Positions 43,970 through 52,593 are shown, numbered from the stretch's first letter. The stretch: DNA of 64,000 nt from Methylobacterium sp. Leaf118 (GCF_920984675.1 NZ_CAKLBV010000001.1:168230-232229), one strand, 5' to 3'. Notes: a model not told the origin generated them from the letters alone. Numbers and translations: made by a program.

Positions 43970-44886
43970 GAGGATTCGCCTTCATCGCCGTAGGTTTCCA
44001 ACAGGGACCACGCCACCTCGTAGATCTCGTCCACGATGCGTCCCAGGCTCGGGCCGGTGAGGTCGCCGAACGATTGCGGGGTTAGGCCGATGATGCCGTC
44101 GCGCGTGGCGGCGGACACGTAGTCCCGCAACTCGCGCTCGACGGTACGGAAGTCGGCTATGACCGGGGCGACCTTGAAACCGCGAACCGCGATATCGTGG
44201 AAAATGCGCCCCACGATGCTGTTGGAGAGGAAGGCGGCGAAAAAGCCTTGCTTCTGGGCGGCCTCGAACGCGTCGAGGCTTTCGATCCCAAGGGCGCCGA
44301 GCTGGTCGACGGTCTCGGCCCATGCGTCACGAGCGATGGCTTCGTCCACGAGGCCACCGTCGGCGCAGATCACGTCCGTGAGCCCCGCGAATGCCTCCGC
44401 AACCCCTCCGTCGAGGAGCGCATCGAGCCCAAGGCGCTCGAAGGTCTCGCGGACGCCGACCGTGTCGAAGTCGCGGAACAGGCCGAGCACGCCCGCCGCA
44501 GCCTGACGGGCCGCTCCCATCCGGCGCGTCGCGTTGCGTGCCCCACCGGCGGCGTTGCGGGCGTACCCCCTGACGGCCCTGCCCAGGGCACGGTCATCGG
44601 TTCCGCCGCTCCGGGAGAACCTGGTGAAGTTGGACCTGCTCGGGCCGAAGCGGTTGGGTTCGGGCGGAGGGGCTGGCGGAGGGGCCGGGACCAAGGGAAG
44701 TGCGGGAGTTGCGCCAGGCGGGGTCGGAGGGCCTGGGACCGGGACAGGAGGCACGGGTCCGGGGGGGACGACGGGGGGCGGAGGCATGCCGGGCGGCGGG
44801 ACCGGCGGCGGTGCCGGACCGCCCAGCCAACCCGGGACCAGAGGGGTCGTCGGACGTTGCCCGCGTGGCAGTGCGGACGTTCCCAT
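43966..44886 (-). CDS. qatB: QatB, proline-rich component of the Qat anti-phage system
   Basis: This 306-aa protein starts with a long Pro/Gly/Val segment (about residues 14-80, e.g. APPPVPPPGMPPPPVVPPGP), probably disordered. A helical region follows (SGGTDDRALGRAVRGYARNA), then a C-terminal conserved domain (VGRIFHDIAVRGF, RTVERELRDYVSAATRDGI). The position between the KAP NTPase and the QueC-like gene defines it as QatB. The ATG at 44886 overlaps the qatA stop. Function of QatB is unknown. Confidence 0.85.
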   Translation of the reverse strand: MGTSALPRGQRPTTPLVPGWLGGPAPPPVPPPGMPPPPVVPPGPVPPVPVPGPPTPPGATPALPLVPAPPPAPPPEPNRFGPSRSNFTRFSRSGGTDDRALGRAVRGYARNAAGGARNATRRMGAARQAAAGVLGLFRDFDTVGVRETFERLGLDALLDGGVAEAFAGLTDVICADGGLVDEAIARDAWAETVDQLGALGIESLDAFEAAQKQGFFAAFLSNSIVGRIFHDIAVRGFKVAPVIADFRTVERELRDYVSAATRDGIIGLTPQSFGDLTGPSLGRIVDEIYEVAWSLLETYGDEGESS

Positions 44887-46862
44887 CAGCGGCGCTCCGG
44901 TCCGTCCAGACTTCTCAAAGTGGCCTTGGCGGTGATCTGGAGTTGACGGCTTCCCCTGGTTGACCAGGACCGCAACATGTCCCGCGCCCGCGTCTTCGGC
45001 CCATCCTGGAAGGCCTGCGGGGACCAACCGGCAGCGGCCCAACTGCCGAGCTCGTCGGCTGGCAGTTCGCCGAGGAAGTCCAGGAGCCGACCCTGGAACC
45101 TGGGGTGGTGGCGCACAAGCGCACACAGGCCGGCAAAGTGCGGAGGCGAGGCCGAGAGCTGATCGACGGCCAGGATCTGGTCCTTCAACGTGTTGAAAAG
45201 CAGGTTGGCACCGGTTTCGTCCAGTGCTCGGATGTCGCCGTCCACTTGCGTCGCCCCGAGCGCACCCGAACCCACGGACGACAGGATACGGTCGAGCAGG
45301 GCGTTGGACGAGGCACGACCGAACGCGCTCTTGCGGTCGCGGGTCGCGAACACGTACGGGCGTAGGTCGACGGTACTGAGGAGCTTGTCGGGGTCCAGCC
45401 GTGCCCAGTTGCGCAGCCAAGCGTCCCCCGCCCAATCGGCCACGGCCTCAGGCAGTGTCCTGGAGCCGTCCGCTTGGGGCGATCCAGCGGACGGTCCACC
45501 CGGTCTCGGAGGTGTCGCCTCGTCGCTTTCAAGCAGCTTCAACTCCACGACGATGCCACCCGCGACCGTCATCGCCTGCTTGGCGACCTGCGTGAAGAAA
45601 TCCGGTTTGAAGCGCTCGATCAGCATCACGCGCCCTAGGACGGAGATCTCGACCTCGCTTGAGAGACCGCGCGCGTCGGCGACGGCTTTCCGCAACGCGA
45701 CGGCGTTCAGGAAGCGCTTGATCTGTCGGGGGTTGCCCTCAAGCCCTTCCGCGACCGTCGGCCCTAGCTGCTGCGCAAGCCGGTAGGCGGCCGTCAGCTC
45801 CGTTCGCTTGTCGGGCCCGGCAGCGATGATGTCCTCCAACGTGAGGGCATTCGAAATCCAGGGCGTCTTGATGACGGCCCGGGCCTTCTCGACCAGCGTC
45901 ACGAAACCCCGGGCCTCCTCTCCCAGGATCGCCTGCGCGAGGAGCAGGGTGACGTAGACCTTGGCCTCCTCCATCCCGAGCGCAGGGATGCGGAACGGCA
46001 CCTGGATCAACTTCTCCAGGTAGTTCCGCGCATAGGAGGTCGGCCCCGCCGCAGCCGGCAGGTCGGGGAAGTGCTGCCGGACAGCATACTCGATCATCGC
46101 CTCGTCCGTCGCGATGATGAAGGCCGTCTGCGGAGTGAAAAGGAAGAGGCGGATCGCCTCCAGGGTCTCGATTGCGGTCTTGGGCAGGCAACGGTCGAGG
46201 TCGTCGATCAGGACGACGAGCTTCTTGATGCCCGCCTCCTTCAGGAGCGTTTCGAACTCCTTCTGGAACGCACGTATGTGCGTGACCGCGGACTCGGCCG
46301 CCTCGGGTTCGGCGAGGTATTCCTTCGCCTCCTCCACGACCTTCTTGAGCGCTTCGCCGTCGACGGCTTCCCCCGGCGCGTTGAGAATGCCGGAAAGCTT
46401 ACCTAGGATCTCGGTGACCTGATCCGGGCTCGGCAGGCCGCTCGCATAGTTCCAGGCCAACTGGCCGCCTCGCTTGGCCAGCTTCATCCAGCGGACGCGC
46501 TTGAGCAGGCCCTTGGCCGCCTTCTTCGTCTTGGCACCGAAGGTCTCGGAGTCGCGCAACTCCTCGACGATGGTTTCCAGTAATGCCGTCTTGGCATCGT
46601 CGAACCCCTGGAAACGCCACCCGTCGAAGTGGAGGCACAGAACGCCCTCCCGCTTCTTGAGCCGAGCCTCGGCCATTCGCAGCACGCTCGACTTGCCGGC
46701 CCCCCAATCACCGTGAATGCCGACGGTGAGTGGCTTGTTGGGTGTCGCATCGATCAGGTTGACGACCGTTTGCGCGATGGCCTCGAAATAGAGGAGATCG
46801 ACCGCTGTCTCGTGGTCGGGGACAACGACAAGCGCAGCTGCCGCCACTCCGTTGCTGGCCAT
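44886..46862 (-). CDS. qatA: QatA, KAP-family P-loop NTPase of the Qat anti-phage system
   Basis: This 658-aa STAND-like NTPase of the KAP family has Walker A GDWGAGKSS at 51-59 and Walker B VVLIDDLDRC at 216-225 with the KAP-typical DLDRC. About 90 residues after Walker A begins a Lys-rich segment (KTKKAAKGLLKRVRWMKLAK). It lacks the two membrane helices found in many KAP proteins. It is the first gene of the operon and probably senses infection or gates the effector; this is inferred from family behaviour. Confidence 0.92.
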   Translation of the reverse strand: MASNGVAAAALVVVPDHETAVDLLYFEAIAQTVVNLIDATPNKPLTVGIHGDWGAGKSSVLRMAEARLKKREGVLCLHFDGWRFQGFDDAKTALLETIVEELRDSETFGAKTKKAAKGLLKRVRWMKLAKRGGQLAWNYASGLPSPDQVTEILGKLSGILNAPGEAVDGEALKKVVEEAKEYLAEPEAAESAVTHIRAFQKEFETLLKEAGIKKLVVLIDDLDRCLPKTAIETLEAIRLFLFTPQTAFIIATDEAMIEYAVRQHFPDLPAAAGPTSYARNYLEKLIQVPFRIPALGMEEAKVYVTLLLAQAILGEEARGFVTLVEKARAVIKTPWISNALTLEDIIAAGPDKRTELTAAYRLAQQLGPTVAEGLEGNPRQIKRFLNAVALRKAVADARGLSSEVEISVLGRVMLIERFKPDFFTQVAKQAMTVAGGIVVELKLLESDEATPPRPGGPSAGSPQADGSRTLPEAVADWAGDAWLRNWARLDPDKLLSTVDLRPYVFATRDRKSAFGRASSNALLDRILSSVGSGALGATQVDGDIRALDETGANLLFNTLKDQILAVDQLSASPPHFAGLCALVRHHPRFQGRLLDFLGELPADELGSWAAAGWSPQAFQDGPKTRARDMLRSWSTRGSRQLQITAKATLRSLDGPERR

Positions 46863-47094
46863 CGCAATGCTCCACCCAGGACCTTACTGCCTAGATGGTA
46901 TCCTACCGCGACGGCCGCAACTCTACATCAGCACATTCGACTCGTTTCAAGGGACGGTAGCGCGGTTTTCATGGGGAGAGACTGATGCCGAGTAGAACGA
47001 CAGTGGTGTCCGGCGCTCTCCGACGCCATCACACGACTGGTTGTCCCGGTAAGAATGCCGTTGTTCCGCTTGCCCCCCGGATCGGGAACCCCGC
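46863..47094. other. Gap upstream of qatA, possible promoter only
   Basis: On the minus strand a TTGAAA followed 17 bp later by TGTAGA, near 46928-46956, could be a weak sigma-70 promoter for qatABCD. Otherwise no gene or repeat was seen in these 232 bases. Confidence 0.3.
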
Positions 47095-47499
47095 TTATCC
47101 GGCCTTGCGCACGAGGGTGCCGTCCGGAGCCTTCTCGAAATACTTCCCGTGCTCCCACCGGCCGATCATCTTCTTCTTCAGCGTGTCCTCGTCGAGCGGC
47201 TCCTTGTGCAGCCGAGCCCCGCGGTGGATCGAGTCCTTCAGGCCCGCCAAGATCTCGTCCAGCGGCCGCGTCCCGCCGACCGGCATCATCTCCGCCACCT
47301 CGGCCATGACCCGGTCCCAGAACTCCTCCGCGCGTATCCTGTCCAGGCGCCGCCGCATCTGCTCGTTCTCGGCCCGCAGCTTCAGCACCTCGGCGGCCTC
47401 CCGCGCCAGACGGACATTCTCCTCTCGTAGGTAATCGCATTCCGCCAGGGCGTCGTCGCGCATCTCGTCATTGGCTCGGAGCCTGGCCTCCAGCTTCAT
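47095..47499 (-). CDS. Hypothetical coiled-coil protein, 134 aa
   Basis: I do not recognise the family. Residues 5-60 form a strong coiled coil (LREENVRLAREAAEVLKLRA and on). The C-terminal part is compact and charged (RPLDEILAGLKDSIHRGARL, MIGRWEHGKYFEKAPDGTLV). There is no signal peptide. It is transcribed toward the qat operon on the same strand but separated by about 230 bp. Natural composition supports a real gene. Confidence 0.6.
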   Translation of the reverse strand: MKLEARLRANDEMRDDALAECDYLREENVRLAREAAEVLKLRAENEQMRRRLDRIRAEEFWDRVMAEVAEMMPVGGTRPLDEILAGLKDSIHRGARLHKEPLDEDTLKKKMIGRWEHGKYFEKAPDGTLVRKAG

Positions 47500-47862
47500 G
47501 CAGTCGTCCTCGAAGTGCTTCGTCTGGCTCGCCTGCGCGGACTCGACGACACTCTGGAACGTGGTCGTGCACCCGACGGATACCGTCTGGCACTTGAGCG
47601 ACTTCGCTCACATCATCTGGCACTGGTAATGGAGACCTTCGACAATCCGTTACGCAAGTCGGAGCACTCGTTACACAGCATAGGTGTAACGGGGCGCTCT
47701 GTTACCGTACGAACCCAGCCCTGCAGGCCGATCCAAAGTTGGCCCGCACGTAACGGGTTCTCCACAGGCGGCCAGGAGATCAGTAACCACTACAAGCGAC
47801 CGACTCTCGACAAGTGAATCCGAGTAGCGATCTCCTGGTCTCACGCACCAGGGGAGGCCCCT
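47500..47862. other. Gene-free stretch with repeated GTTAC motifs
   Basis: These 363 bases lie between two divergently oriented coiled-coil genes. No gene is visible. CGTTAC/GTAACG occurs at 47648-47653, 47669-47674, 47686-47691 and 47750-47755, and GTTAC at 47701-47705. This clustering suggests binding sites for a regulator or a replication/partition protein. Confidence 0.4.
47669..47691. repeat. Perfect inverted repeat CGTTACAC-N7-GTGTAACG
   Basis: CGTTACAC (47669-47676) and GTGTAACG (47684-47691) are perfect inverted arms. The same CGTTACAC half-site recurs at 50969-50976 upstream of a Cro/CI-like regulator gene in the same accessory region, so both may be bound by one protein. Confidence 0.6.
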
Positions 47863-48177
47863 ATGAACGCAGACCGTTTCGTTTCCAGCTTCGAGAACGG
47901 CGCCTACGGTCTCGCGGCCGGCCTCGCTGCCGCCCATGCTGCCGGCCTCGCCCGGGGTGACCGGTTGGTCGCCGAGGCCCGGGCTGCCGAGGAGGAGGCG
48001 GTGACCTCGGAGAACCTGGCGACCGTCGCCCGGGTCCTCCTGGAGCAGCGCCGGGAGCTCGCTGCGCTCCGGGCCGAGAACGCCCGCCTGAAGGGCGAGC
48101 TCGCCACCAGCCGCCGGGCTGATGCGGTCCGGGCCGTCGCGGTCGCCGCCCGCCGTACGAACGCCCGCCGCGCGTGA
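47863..48177 (+). CDS. Hypothetical coiled-coil protein, 104 aa
   Basis: An unknown Ala/Arg/Glu-rich protein. Residues 1-40 contain small-residue helices (YGLAAGLAAAHAAGLARGDR), and residues 40-80 form a coiled coil (VLLEQRRELAALRAENARLK). A GGGGAGG ribosome binding site lies before the ATG. It is alone on the plus strand among minus-strand accessory genes. Confidence 0.6.
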   Translation: MNADRFVSSFENGAYGLAAGLAAAHAAGLARGDRLVAEARAAEEEAVTSENLATVARVLLEQRRELAALRAENARLKGELATSRRADAVRAVAVAARRTNARRA

Positions 48178-48332
48178 CGTACGCGGCACCGGGGCCGCGT
48201 ACGTACGGGGCTCCACGTGCTGACGGAATGCTTTCGCGTGCTGACGACGTGTGCACACGTGCGCACAGGGAAAGTCGCAACCCCTAAAATGCACGGGGAC
48301 GCATTTTTCTTCGATGGCATCCAGACCTGAAA

Positions 48333-48363
48333 AAGCCCGCCCCGGGGTGACCGAGGCGGGCTT
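48333..48363 (-). terminator. Rho-independent terminator of the minus-strand accessory genes
   Basis: AAGCCCGCC (48333-48341) pairs with GGCGGGCTT (48355-48363), a 9-bp stem. On the minus strand the stem is followed by a T-run (GGGCTTTTTC), so it ends transcription coming from 48388. Confidence 0.85.
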
Positions 48364-48387
48364 CGTTGCGTCAGGGATGCGGGGTGA

Positions 48388-49017
48388 TCAGACGCCCTGG
48401 CAGGGCACGTACGAGGGGCTGTCGATCAGGTCCTGGATCGCGTCGCTGATGGCCTTGCGGCCCTCGGCCATGCGCTCGCGCTTCTCCGCGGTCATCTGGG
48501 CCATCTCGCGCTTGCCCTGCTCCCACTCCTCAAGCGTCGGGCACGGCGGCAGGGACGCCAGCGGCTTCATGCCGAGCATGTGGCGCCCGATCATCAAGGC
48601 GTCCCCGTTGGCGACGTTCATCAGGTCCATCCAGGGGAGGCCCCGGAGCCAAGCCTGCGCCGCCTCGTCGAGGGCGCGGAGATCGGGCTCCTCGTCCGTG
48701 AGCGTCCCCTGGGACAGGGCGAAACGCTGGGCGAGGGAGCCCCACTCCCTGGCGGCCTCGTCGGGGGTGATTGCCTTCTTGGGGGCCGGCGCGGCGGTCA
48801 GGGCGGCAGGCGATCCGACCGGGGCGGTCGCGGCCTCGGCCAGCGCGGCGGCCATGTCGGCGGAACCACCACCGGCGGGGGCGGCGCGGCGGGGAGCGGG
48901 GGTGATCGATTCGACGACCCAGCGGCCCGCCTTCCAGACGAGGCGGGTTGCGGTGACGGCCATCTCGGCGACGGCGGCGATGGCGGCGAGGATGTAGGCG
49001 AGAAGCTGACGGGCCAC
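48388..49017 (-). CDS. Hypothetical protein with N-terminal membrane helix, 209 aa
   Basis: The GTG at 49017, with GGAGA 10 nt upstream, opens a protein with one N-terminal helix (QLLAYILAAIAAVAEMAV), a Pro/Ala linker and a helical C-terminal part (EAAQAWLRGLPWMDLMNVAN, then PTLEEWEQGKREMAQMTAEK). I know no family. It is the last gene of a minus-strand group that includes 49107-49916 and 49916-50848 and ends at a strong terminator. Confidence 0.6.
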   Translation of the reverse strand: MARQLLAYILAAIAAVAEMAVTATRLVWKAGRWVVESITPAPRRAAPAGGGSADMAAALAEAATAPVGSPAALTAAPAPKKAITPDEAAREWGSLAQRFALSQGTLTDEEPDLRALDEAAQAWLRGLPWMDLMNVANGDALMIGRHMLGMKPLASLPPCPTLEEWEQGKREMAQMTAEKRERMAEGRKAISDAIQDLIDSPSYVPCQGV

Positions 49018-49080
49018 GGGTTGTCTCCTTGGTTGGTGGTGAGGGAATCGTGCCGCGCCGGCTCGAAAGGCACAGCGGGG

Positions 49081-49102
49081 AAATCCGCAAAAATGCGGAT
49101 TT
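49081..49102 (-). terminator. Hairpin with AAAA/TTTT loop after the 49107 gene
   Basis: AAATCCGCA (49081-49089) and TGCGGATTT (49094-49102) pair perfectly around a 4-nt loop, 5 bp after the stop of the 49107-49916 gene. It separates that gene from the next minus-strand gene and may give partial termination. Confidence 0.65.
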
Positions 49103-49106
49103 TTCT

Positions 49107-49916
49107 TCAGGCGGCGATCTTCGATGCCCGTGCCTCGGCGATTGCGGCGAGCCCGGCCTCGGTGAAGGCCGCCTCGATCTCGCGCTTGCCCTTCATGCGC
49201 TTGGGGGTTGCCCAGCCGAGCTCGATGGCGCGGACGGAGCCCCAGCCGTGCAGGTAGTTGTTGGTTACCGACGCGCCGAACGGCTTCGCCCACGAGCCGA
49301 GGATTGCCGGGCGTGCGTCGGCGGGCTCCGGCTCGCCGATCCTTTCGAGAAGGGCGCGTGCGTTGCCGACCGACAGTTCCCCCCAGAACACATTGAGGCC
49401 GACGGCGTGGAGCACGTGGCTGATCTTCGTGTGCTCCATGCTCCCGGCTAGGCGTTCCCAGCCGGCATCGGTCGCGAGATCGATGGCGTGGTGCCACATG
49501 CCCCCGTCGCAGTTTGAAGGCGCCCACACGGCCTTCAGCCCCGTGACCTCCTCGACCCTGCGCACGTACGGCAGGTCGGCGCAGGCCGGCGTCGATAGGA
49601 AAAGGTATGGGCGACCGCCCCGGTCGCGCCGGAGCGTCACCGGGAAGGCGATGCTCCGTGGTGCGAAGGGCACCGTCATGTCTCGCAGCGCGTACCCCAT
49701 CGAGAGGGAGTAGAGGTTCGCGAGGCCGGCCTCGATCAGGGCGGCGTCCATCGGGGTACGACCCGGAACGACCCCCATGATCGAGGCGTCGACGAACGGC
49801 GTGATCTCGTCGTCGCGGCGATCCGGTTGCCGGACGACGGTCTCCGCCGGCTCCGGGGTTGGCTCTGTGACGCTGGCGAACAGGTCGAGTTGATTCGGAT
49901 GCGGTCGCCGGGCCAT
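49107..49916 (-). CDS. Hypothetical protein, 269 aa
   Basis: I do not recognise this soluble protein. It starts MARRPHPNQLDLFASVTEPT, a Pro-rich N-terminus reminiscent of peptides that end in LDLF. Later segments include IAFPVTLRRDRGGRPYLFLS, WHHAIDLATDAGWERLAGSM and SVRAIELGWATPKRMKGKRE. The ATG at 49916 overlaps the stop of the upstream gene, so the two are one operon. Confidence 0.6.
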   Translation of the reverse strand: MARRPHPNQLDLFASVTEPTPEPAETVVRQPDRRDDEITPFVDASIMGVVPGRTPMDAALIEAGLANLYSLSMGYALRDMTVPFAPRSIAFPVTLRRDRGGRPYLFLSTPACADLPYVRRVEEVTGLKAVWAPSNCDGGMWHHAIDLATDAGWERLAGSMEHTKISHVLHAVGLNVFWGELSVGNARALLERIGEPEPADARPAILGSWAKPFGASVTNNYLHGWGSVRAIELGWATPKRMKGKREIEAAFTEAGLAAIAEARASKIAA

Positions 49917-50848
49917 CACGCGGCCTCCCCGAAGAGCTCGCGGCGCATGTTGTCGGGGATCTGCCGCCGGTGGACGTGGACGGCCCACAGGGCCTGGGAC
50001 GCCTCGCACTGACCGAGCCGCGGCAGGCCGGAGAGGACGTGCCCCAACGCGGTGTGAGCCTTCGACCAGCCCGCATCGTTAGAAACCGTCGCCCAGTCGT
50101 CGTCCATGGCGGACAGGTGCTTCGTGGCCGAGTGGACGAGGAGTTGGATCGCCGGGTCAGCGGCCAGCGCCCACCACTTCTCCTTCCTCTCCGTCTGCGC
50201 CCGATCCGTGACCCGGGCGACCATCTCGTCGCAGGTCTCGACCAGGCGCCGGGCCATCTTGGCGGCCGACGCTGACGGCTGATCGCCCTCGGCGAAGATC
50301 GCGGTCGCCTTGTCCCGCTGCGACCGCGTCCACGCCCACGGCAGCGCCTTCATCCGGTCGCGCAGGAGGGAGACGGCGGCGAGGCGCTCCTCACCCTCCT
50401 GCGCCCACAGGCGAGCCATGTTCTCGGCCACCCGGGCCCGGCGTTCGGCCTCCTCGGCTGCGCGGCGTCCTTCTTCCTCGCGCGCGATCCCGTCGGCCCG
50501 GGCGAAGGCCGCCTCGAATCGGTCGTTCGACGGCGCGGGCTGCGGCTCCCAGCAGACCGGCTTGTCGTACTCGCCCTGGCGGTCGCCACCCCAGGAGAAG
50601 CCCAGCTCGCGCATCCCGTCGCGATCCGCCCGGTAGAGCCGGCTGTAGGAGCTCTCGTCACCGGCATCGGCGAGCCACAGGGTCTTGAGGCCGCCCTTGG
50701 TCTGGCGCTCCCCGACGCGGCGCCATGCCAGGCCGAGGGCACCGACGGGCAGGGCCTCGGTCAGGGGCGGGAGCGGGCGCTGGGCCGCCCCGTAGGCCGA
50801 GGCGCAGACGGCCCCGACGGCGACAAGGAGCAAGATGAGGGTGAGCAT
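49916..50848 (-). CDS. Hypothetical membrane-anchored protein, 310 aa
   Basis: One N-terminal helix (MLTLILLLVAVGAVCASAYG) anchors an otherwise soluble protein. Its middle part is a charged coiled coil (AFARADGIAREEEGRRAAEE). Its C-terminal part is Trp/His-rich (WWALAADPAIQLLVHSATKH). Unknown family. It is the first gene of the minus-strand group and diverges from the regulator gene at 51037 across an operator-like palindrome. Confidence 0.6.
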   Translation of the reverse strand: MLTLILLLVAVGAVCASAYGAAQRPLPPLTEALPVGALGLAWRRVGERQTKGGLKTLWLADAGDESSYSRLYRADRDGMRELGFSWGGDRQGEYDKPVCWEPQPAPSNDRFEAAFARADGIAREEEGRRAAEEAERRARVAENMARLWAQEGEERLAAVSLLRDRMKALPWAWTRSQRDKATAIFAEGDQPSASAAKMARRLVETCDEMVARVTDRAQTERKEKWWALAADPAIQLLVHSATKHLSAMDDDWATVSNDAGWSKAHTALGHVLSGLPRLGQCEASQALWAVHVHRRQIPDNMRRELFGEAA

Positions 50849-50914
50849 GGCGACCTCCGATGATCCGCAGATCAGAGTAGATTGCCATGAATTCCAAGGC
50901 CGACAAGGGCCGAT

Positions 50915-50941
50915 GATTTATTATGGATTGTGGAATAAATC
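50915..50941. promoter_or_regulatory. Palindrome GATTTATT-N11-AATAAATC in the divergent promoter region
   Basis: GATTTATT (50915-50922) and AATAAATC (50934-50941) are perfect inverted arms in an A/T-rich island within very GC-rich DNA, between the divergent genes at 50848 and 51037. It is a good candidate operator for the Cro/CI-like protein encoded next to it. A CGTTACAC half-site follows at 50969-50976. Confidence 0.65.
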
Positions 50942-51036
50942 GAAATGCCAAAATAGTCCCTGATCATCCGTTACACATCTAGCGGATCAGCGGATCGCGG
51001 GTACATTCTCTCTTGTCACGTCGACAGGAGGGCCCG

Positions 51037-51279
51037 ATGGTGGCTGACGATAGCCTCGAACGACCAGTAGTCCTCGGAGACGAAGCAATCGTCCGCATGC
51101 TCCTGGCCGAGTGCCGGGCTGCCGGTACCCAGGCGAAATGGGCGTCCGCGAACGGGGTCTCGCCTCAGTACGTGAGCGACGTCCTGAGGGGGCACCGGGT
51201 CCCCGGGGACAGGCTTCTCCGCCGCCTCGGTCTGCGACGCGAGATCACCTACGTCCCGGTCGACGAGGTGGTGTCGTGA
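51037..51279 (+). CDS. Cro/CI-like helix-turn-helix protein, 80 aa
   Basis: This small regulator has a helix-turn-helix (TQAKWASANGVSPQYVSDVL, then RGHRVPGDRLLRRLGL) typical of XRE/Cro-type proteins that pair with phage or plasmid operators. GGAGGG precedes the ATG. It begins a tightly packed plus-strand run and overlaps the next gene by 4 bp. Confidence 0.75.
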   Translation: MVADDSLERPVVLGDEAIVRMLLAECRAAGTQAKWASANGVSPQYVSDVLRGHRVPGDRLLRRLGLRREITYVPVDEVVS

Positions 51280-51680
51280 GCCGCGGCAAGAGCCTCGCCA
51301 CGGACGTTTGGATTCGCCCCAAACCCGAGACCGTCGCGCTGCTGTTGTCCCGCGAGGACGGGATGATTGCGGCTCGCGAGCGCTGGCACTGGTGCTCCGT
51401 GAACGTCCTTCTGGAGTTGGCGGCCGAGGGTCGCCAGACGCTCGGGCTCCCCCGCCCTGCGCGGGGGAGCAGGCCGCTCAAGACCCCCGGCCTCGCTGAC
51501 GCCGTTGTCGCTGCCGTCGAGCGCCTCGCTAGCGTGCCGGCCGCGGCCGTCGAGACCGGGCTGTCGCAGGACAGCGTGCGCCGCGTGCTCCGCCAGCGCG
51601 GCCTGCCGATCCCCCGCGTGGACCGGGTCACCGCCGCCCGGCGCGCCGCCGAGGTCCGGCGCCAGAGGAGTGCAGCATGA
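51276..51680 (+). CDS. Hypothetical protein with a HTH-like C-terminus, 134 aa
   Basis: The GTG at 51276 overlaps the upstream stop by 4 bp. The N-terminal part (WIRPKPETVALLLSREDGMI) is unknown. The C-terminal part (AVETGLSQDSVRRVLRQRGL) resembles a helix-turn-helix followed by an Arg-rich tail. It may be a DNA-binding partner of the preceding regulator. Confidence 0.55.
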   Translation: MSRGKSLATDVWIRPKPETVALLLSREDGMIAARERWHWCSVNVLLELAAEGRQTLGLPRPARGSRPLKTPGLADAVVAAVERLASVPAAAVETGLSQDSVRRVLRQRGLPIPRVDRVTAARRAAEVRRQRSAA

Positions 51681-51967
51681 CGTCCGTCCGTAGCGAGTTC
51701 GTCACCGGCCTGCAGCGCCTCGACAAGGCGGCGACGAAGGCCCGGCTCATCACGGTCCGCGCGGCTGTCCACCGCCGGATCGACGAGCTCACTGACCCGG
51801 CCCTGAAGTGCGCGCTGATGGATGTCTCGGACTCGGTCGACCGCCTCCTCATGGAGACGTCGCGCATCAGCATCGAGCGCCTCGCGAACGGGCTCGCCGA
51901 GAGCCACGGCGAGCCGCCGCAGCCGTCCACTCTCCCCCGCGTCCCACCCAGAAGGAGCCAGCCGTGA
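51677..51967 (+). CDS. Hypothetical helical protein, 96 aa
   Basis: Unknown. The protein is helical with a Pro-rich tail (MDVSDSVDRLLMETSRISIE, then PPQPSTLPRVPPRRSQP). It overlaps both neighbours by 4 bp, a phage- or plasmid-like gene packing. Confidence 0.5.
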   Translation: MTSVRSEFVTGLQRLDKAATKARLITVRAAVHRRIDELTDPALKCALMDVSDSVDRLLMETSRISIERLANGLAESHGEPPQPSTLPRVPPRRSQP

Positions 51968-52185
51968 TCCATCGCGTAGGGTCCGCCTTCACCGTCGATT
52001 GCCTCGTCGAGGTCGAGCCGGGCCGCAGGGTCACCGTGTTCGCCCAAGGCACCGTCCCGGTCGAGGGCGACCTCCTGATCCTCCGGACGGAGCCCCCGCG
52101 GTGGCGGGCGGCCGAGGTCTACGCCGACGACACCGGCTGGCACGCCAAGGCGGTCCCGGCCCTCGGGCTCACCATCGCCGCCTGA
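51964..52185 (+). CDS. Hypothetical small beta-rich protein, 73 aa
   Basis: The GTG at 51964 overlaps the upstream stop by 4 bp. The protein looks like a small beta-barrel (VDCLVEVEPGRRVTVFAQGT, VPVEGDLLILRTEPPRWRAA). No family is known. Confidence 0.5.
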   Translation: MIHRVGSAFTVDCLVEVEPGRRVTVFAQGTVPVEGDLLILRTEPPRWRAAEVYADDTGWHAKAVPALGLTIAA

Positions 52186-52251
52186 TCCGCCCCGCCGACG
52201 AGCCAGGCGACAGTGGCCACCGAGATCAGCGCAACTCCTTGGGAGACCACC

Positions 52252-52593
52252 ATGAGCATTGAGAACACACGCAGGATCATCGCCGGCGAGATCGTCGCAT
52301 CTGGCAACGTCGCCGCCCACGAGGTCGCCGAGCGCATCATGAAGCGCTTGGCGCGCGAGGGGCTGTTCGTCGTCGATGCCAGCCAGACCGAGGCGGTCGA
52401 GGCCCTCAAGAAGCTCGACTGCATCTTCGATTTCCCCACCGACGAGGCTGACGTGAAGGTCCTCGCCGAGCAGATCGGGATCGAGGACCCCACGGCCCTC
52501 ACGGTCGCTTGCCTCGCCGTCCGGGAGGTCCTCGACGGTCCGAAGATCGCCGAGCAAGTCGCCTCCTACTACCGGCAGCCCGCAGCCGCCTGA
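52252..52593 (+). CDS. Hypothetical helical protein, 113 aa
   Basis: Unknown acidic helical protein (AAHEVAERIMKRLAREGLFV, AVEALKKLDCIFDFPTDEAD). The ATG at 52252 follows GGGAG, which fixes the start; the frame is also open from 52213. It shares style with the large unknown protein downstream. Confidence 0.55.
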   Translation: MSIENTRRIIAGEIVASGNVAAHEVAERIMKRLAREGLFVVDASQTEAVEALKKLDCIFDFPTDEADVKVLAEQIGIEDPTALTVACLAVREVLDGPKIAEQVASYYRQPAAA

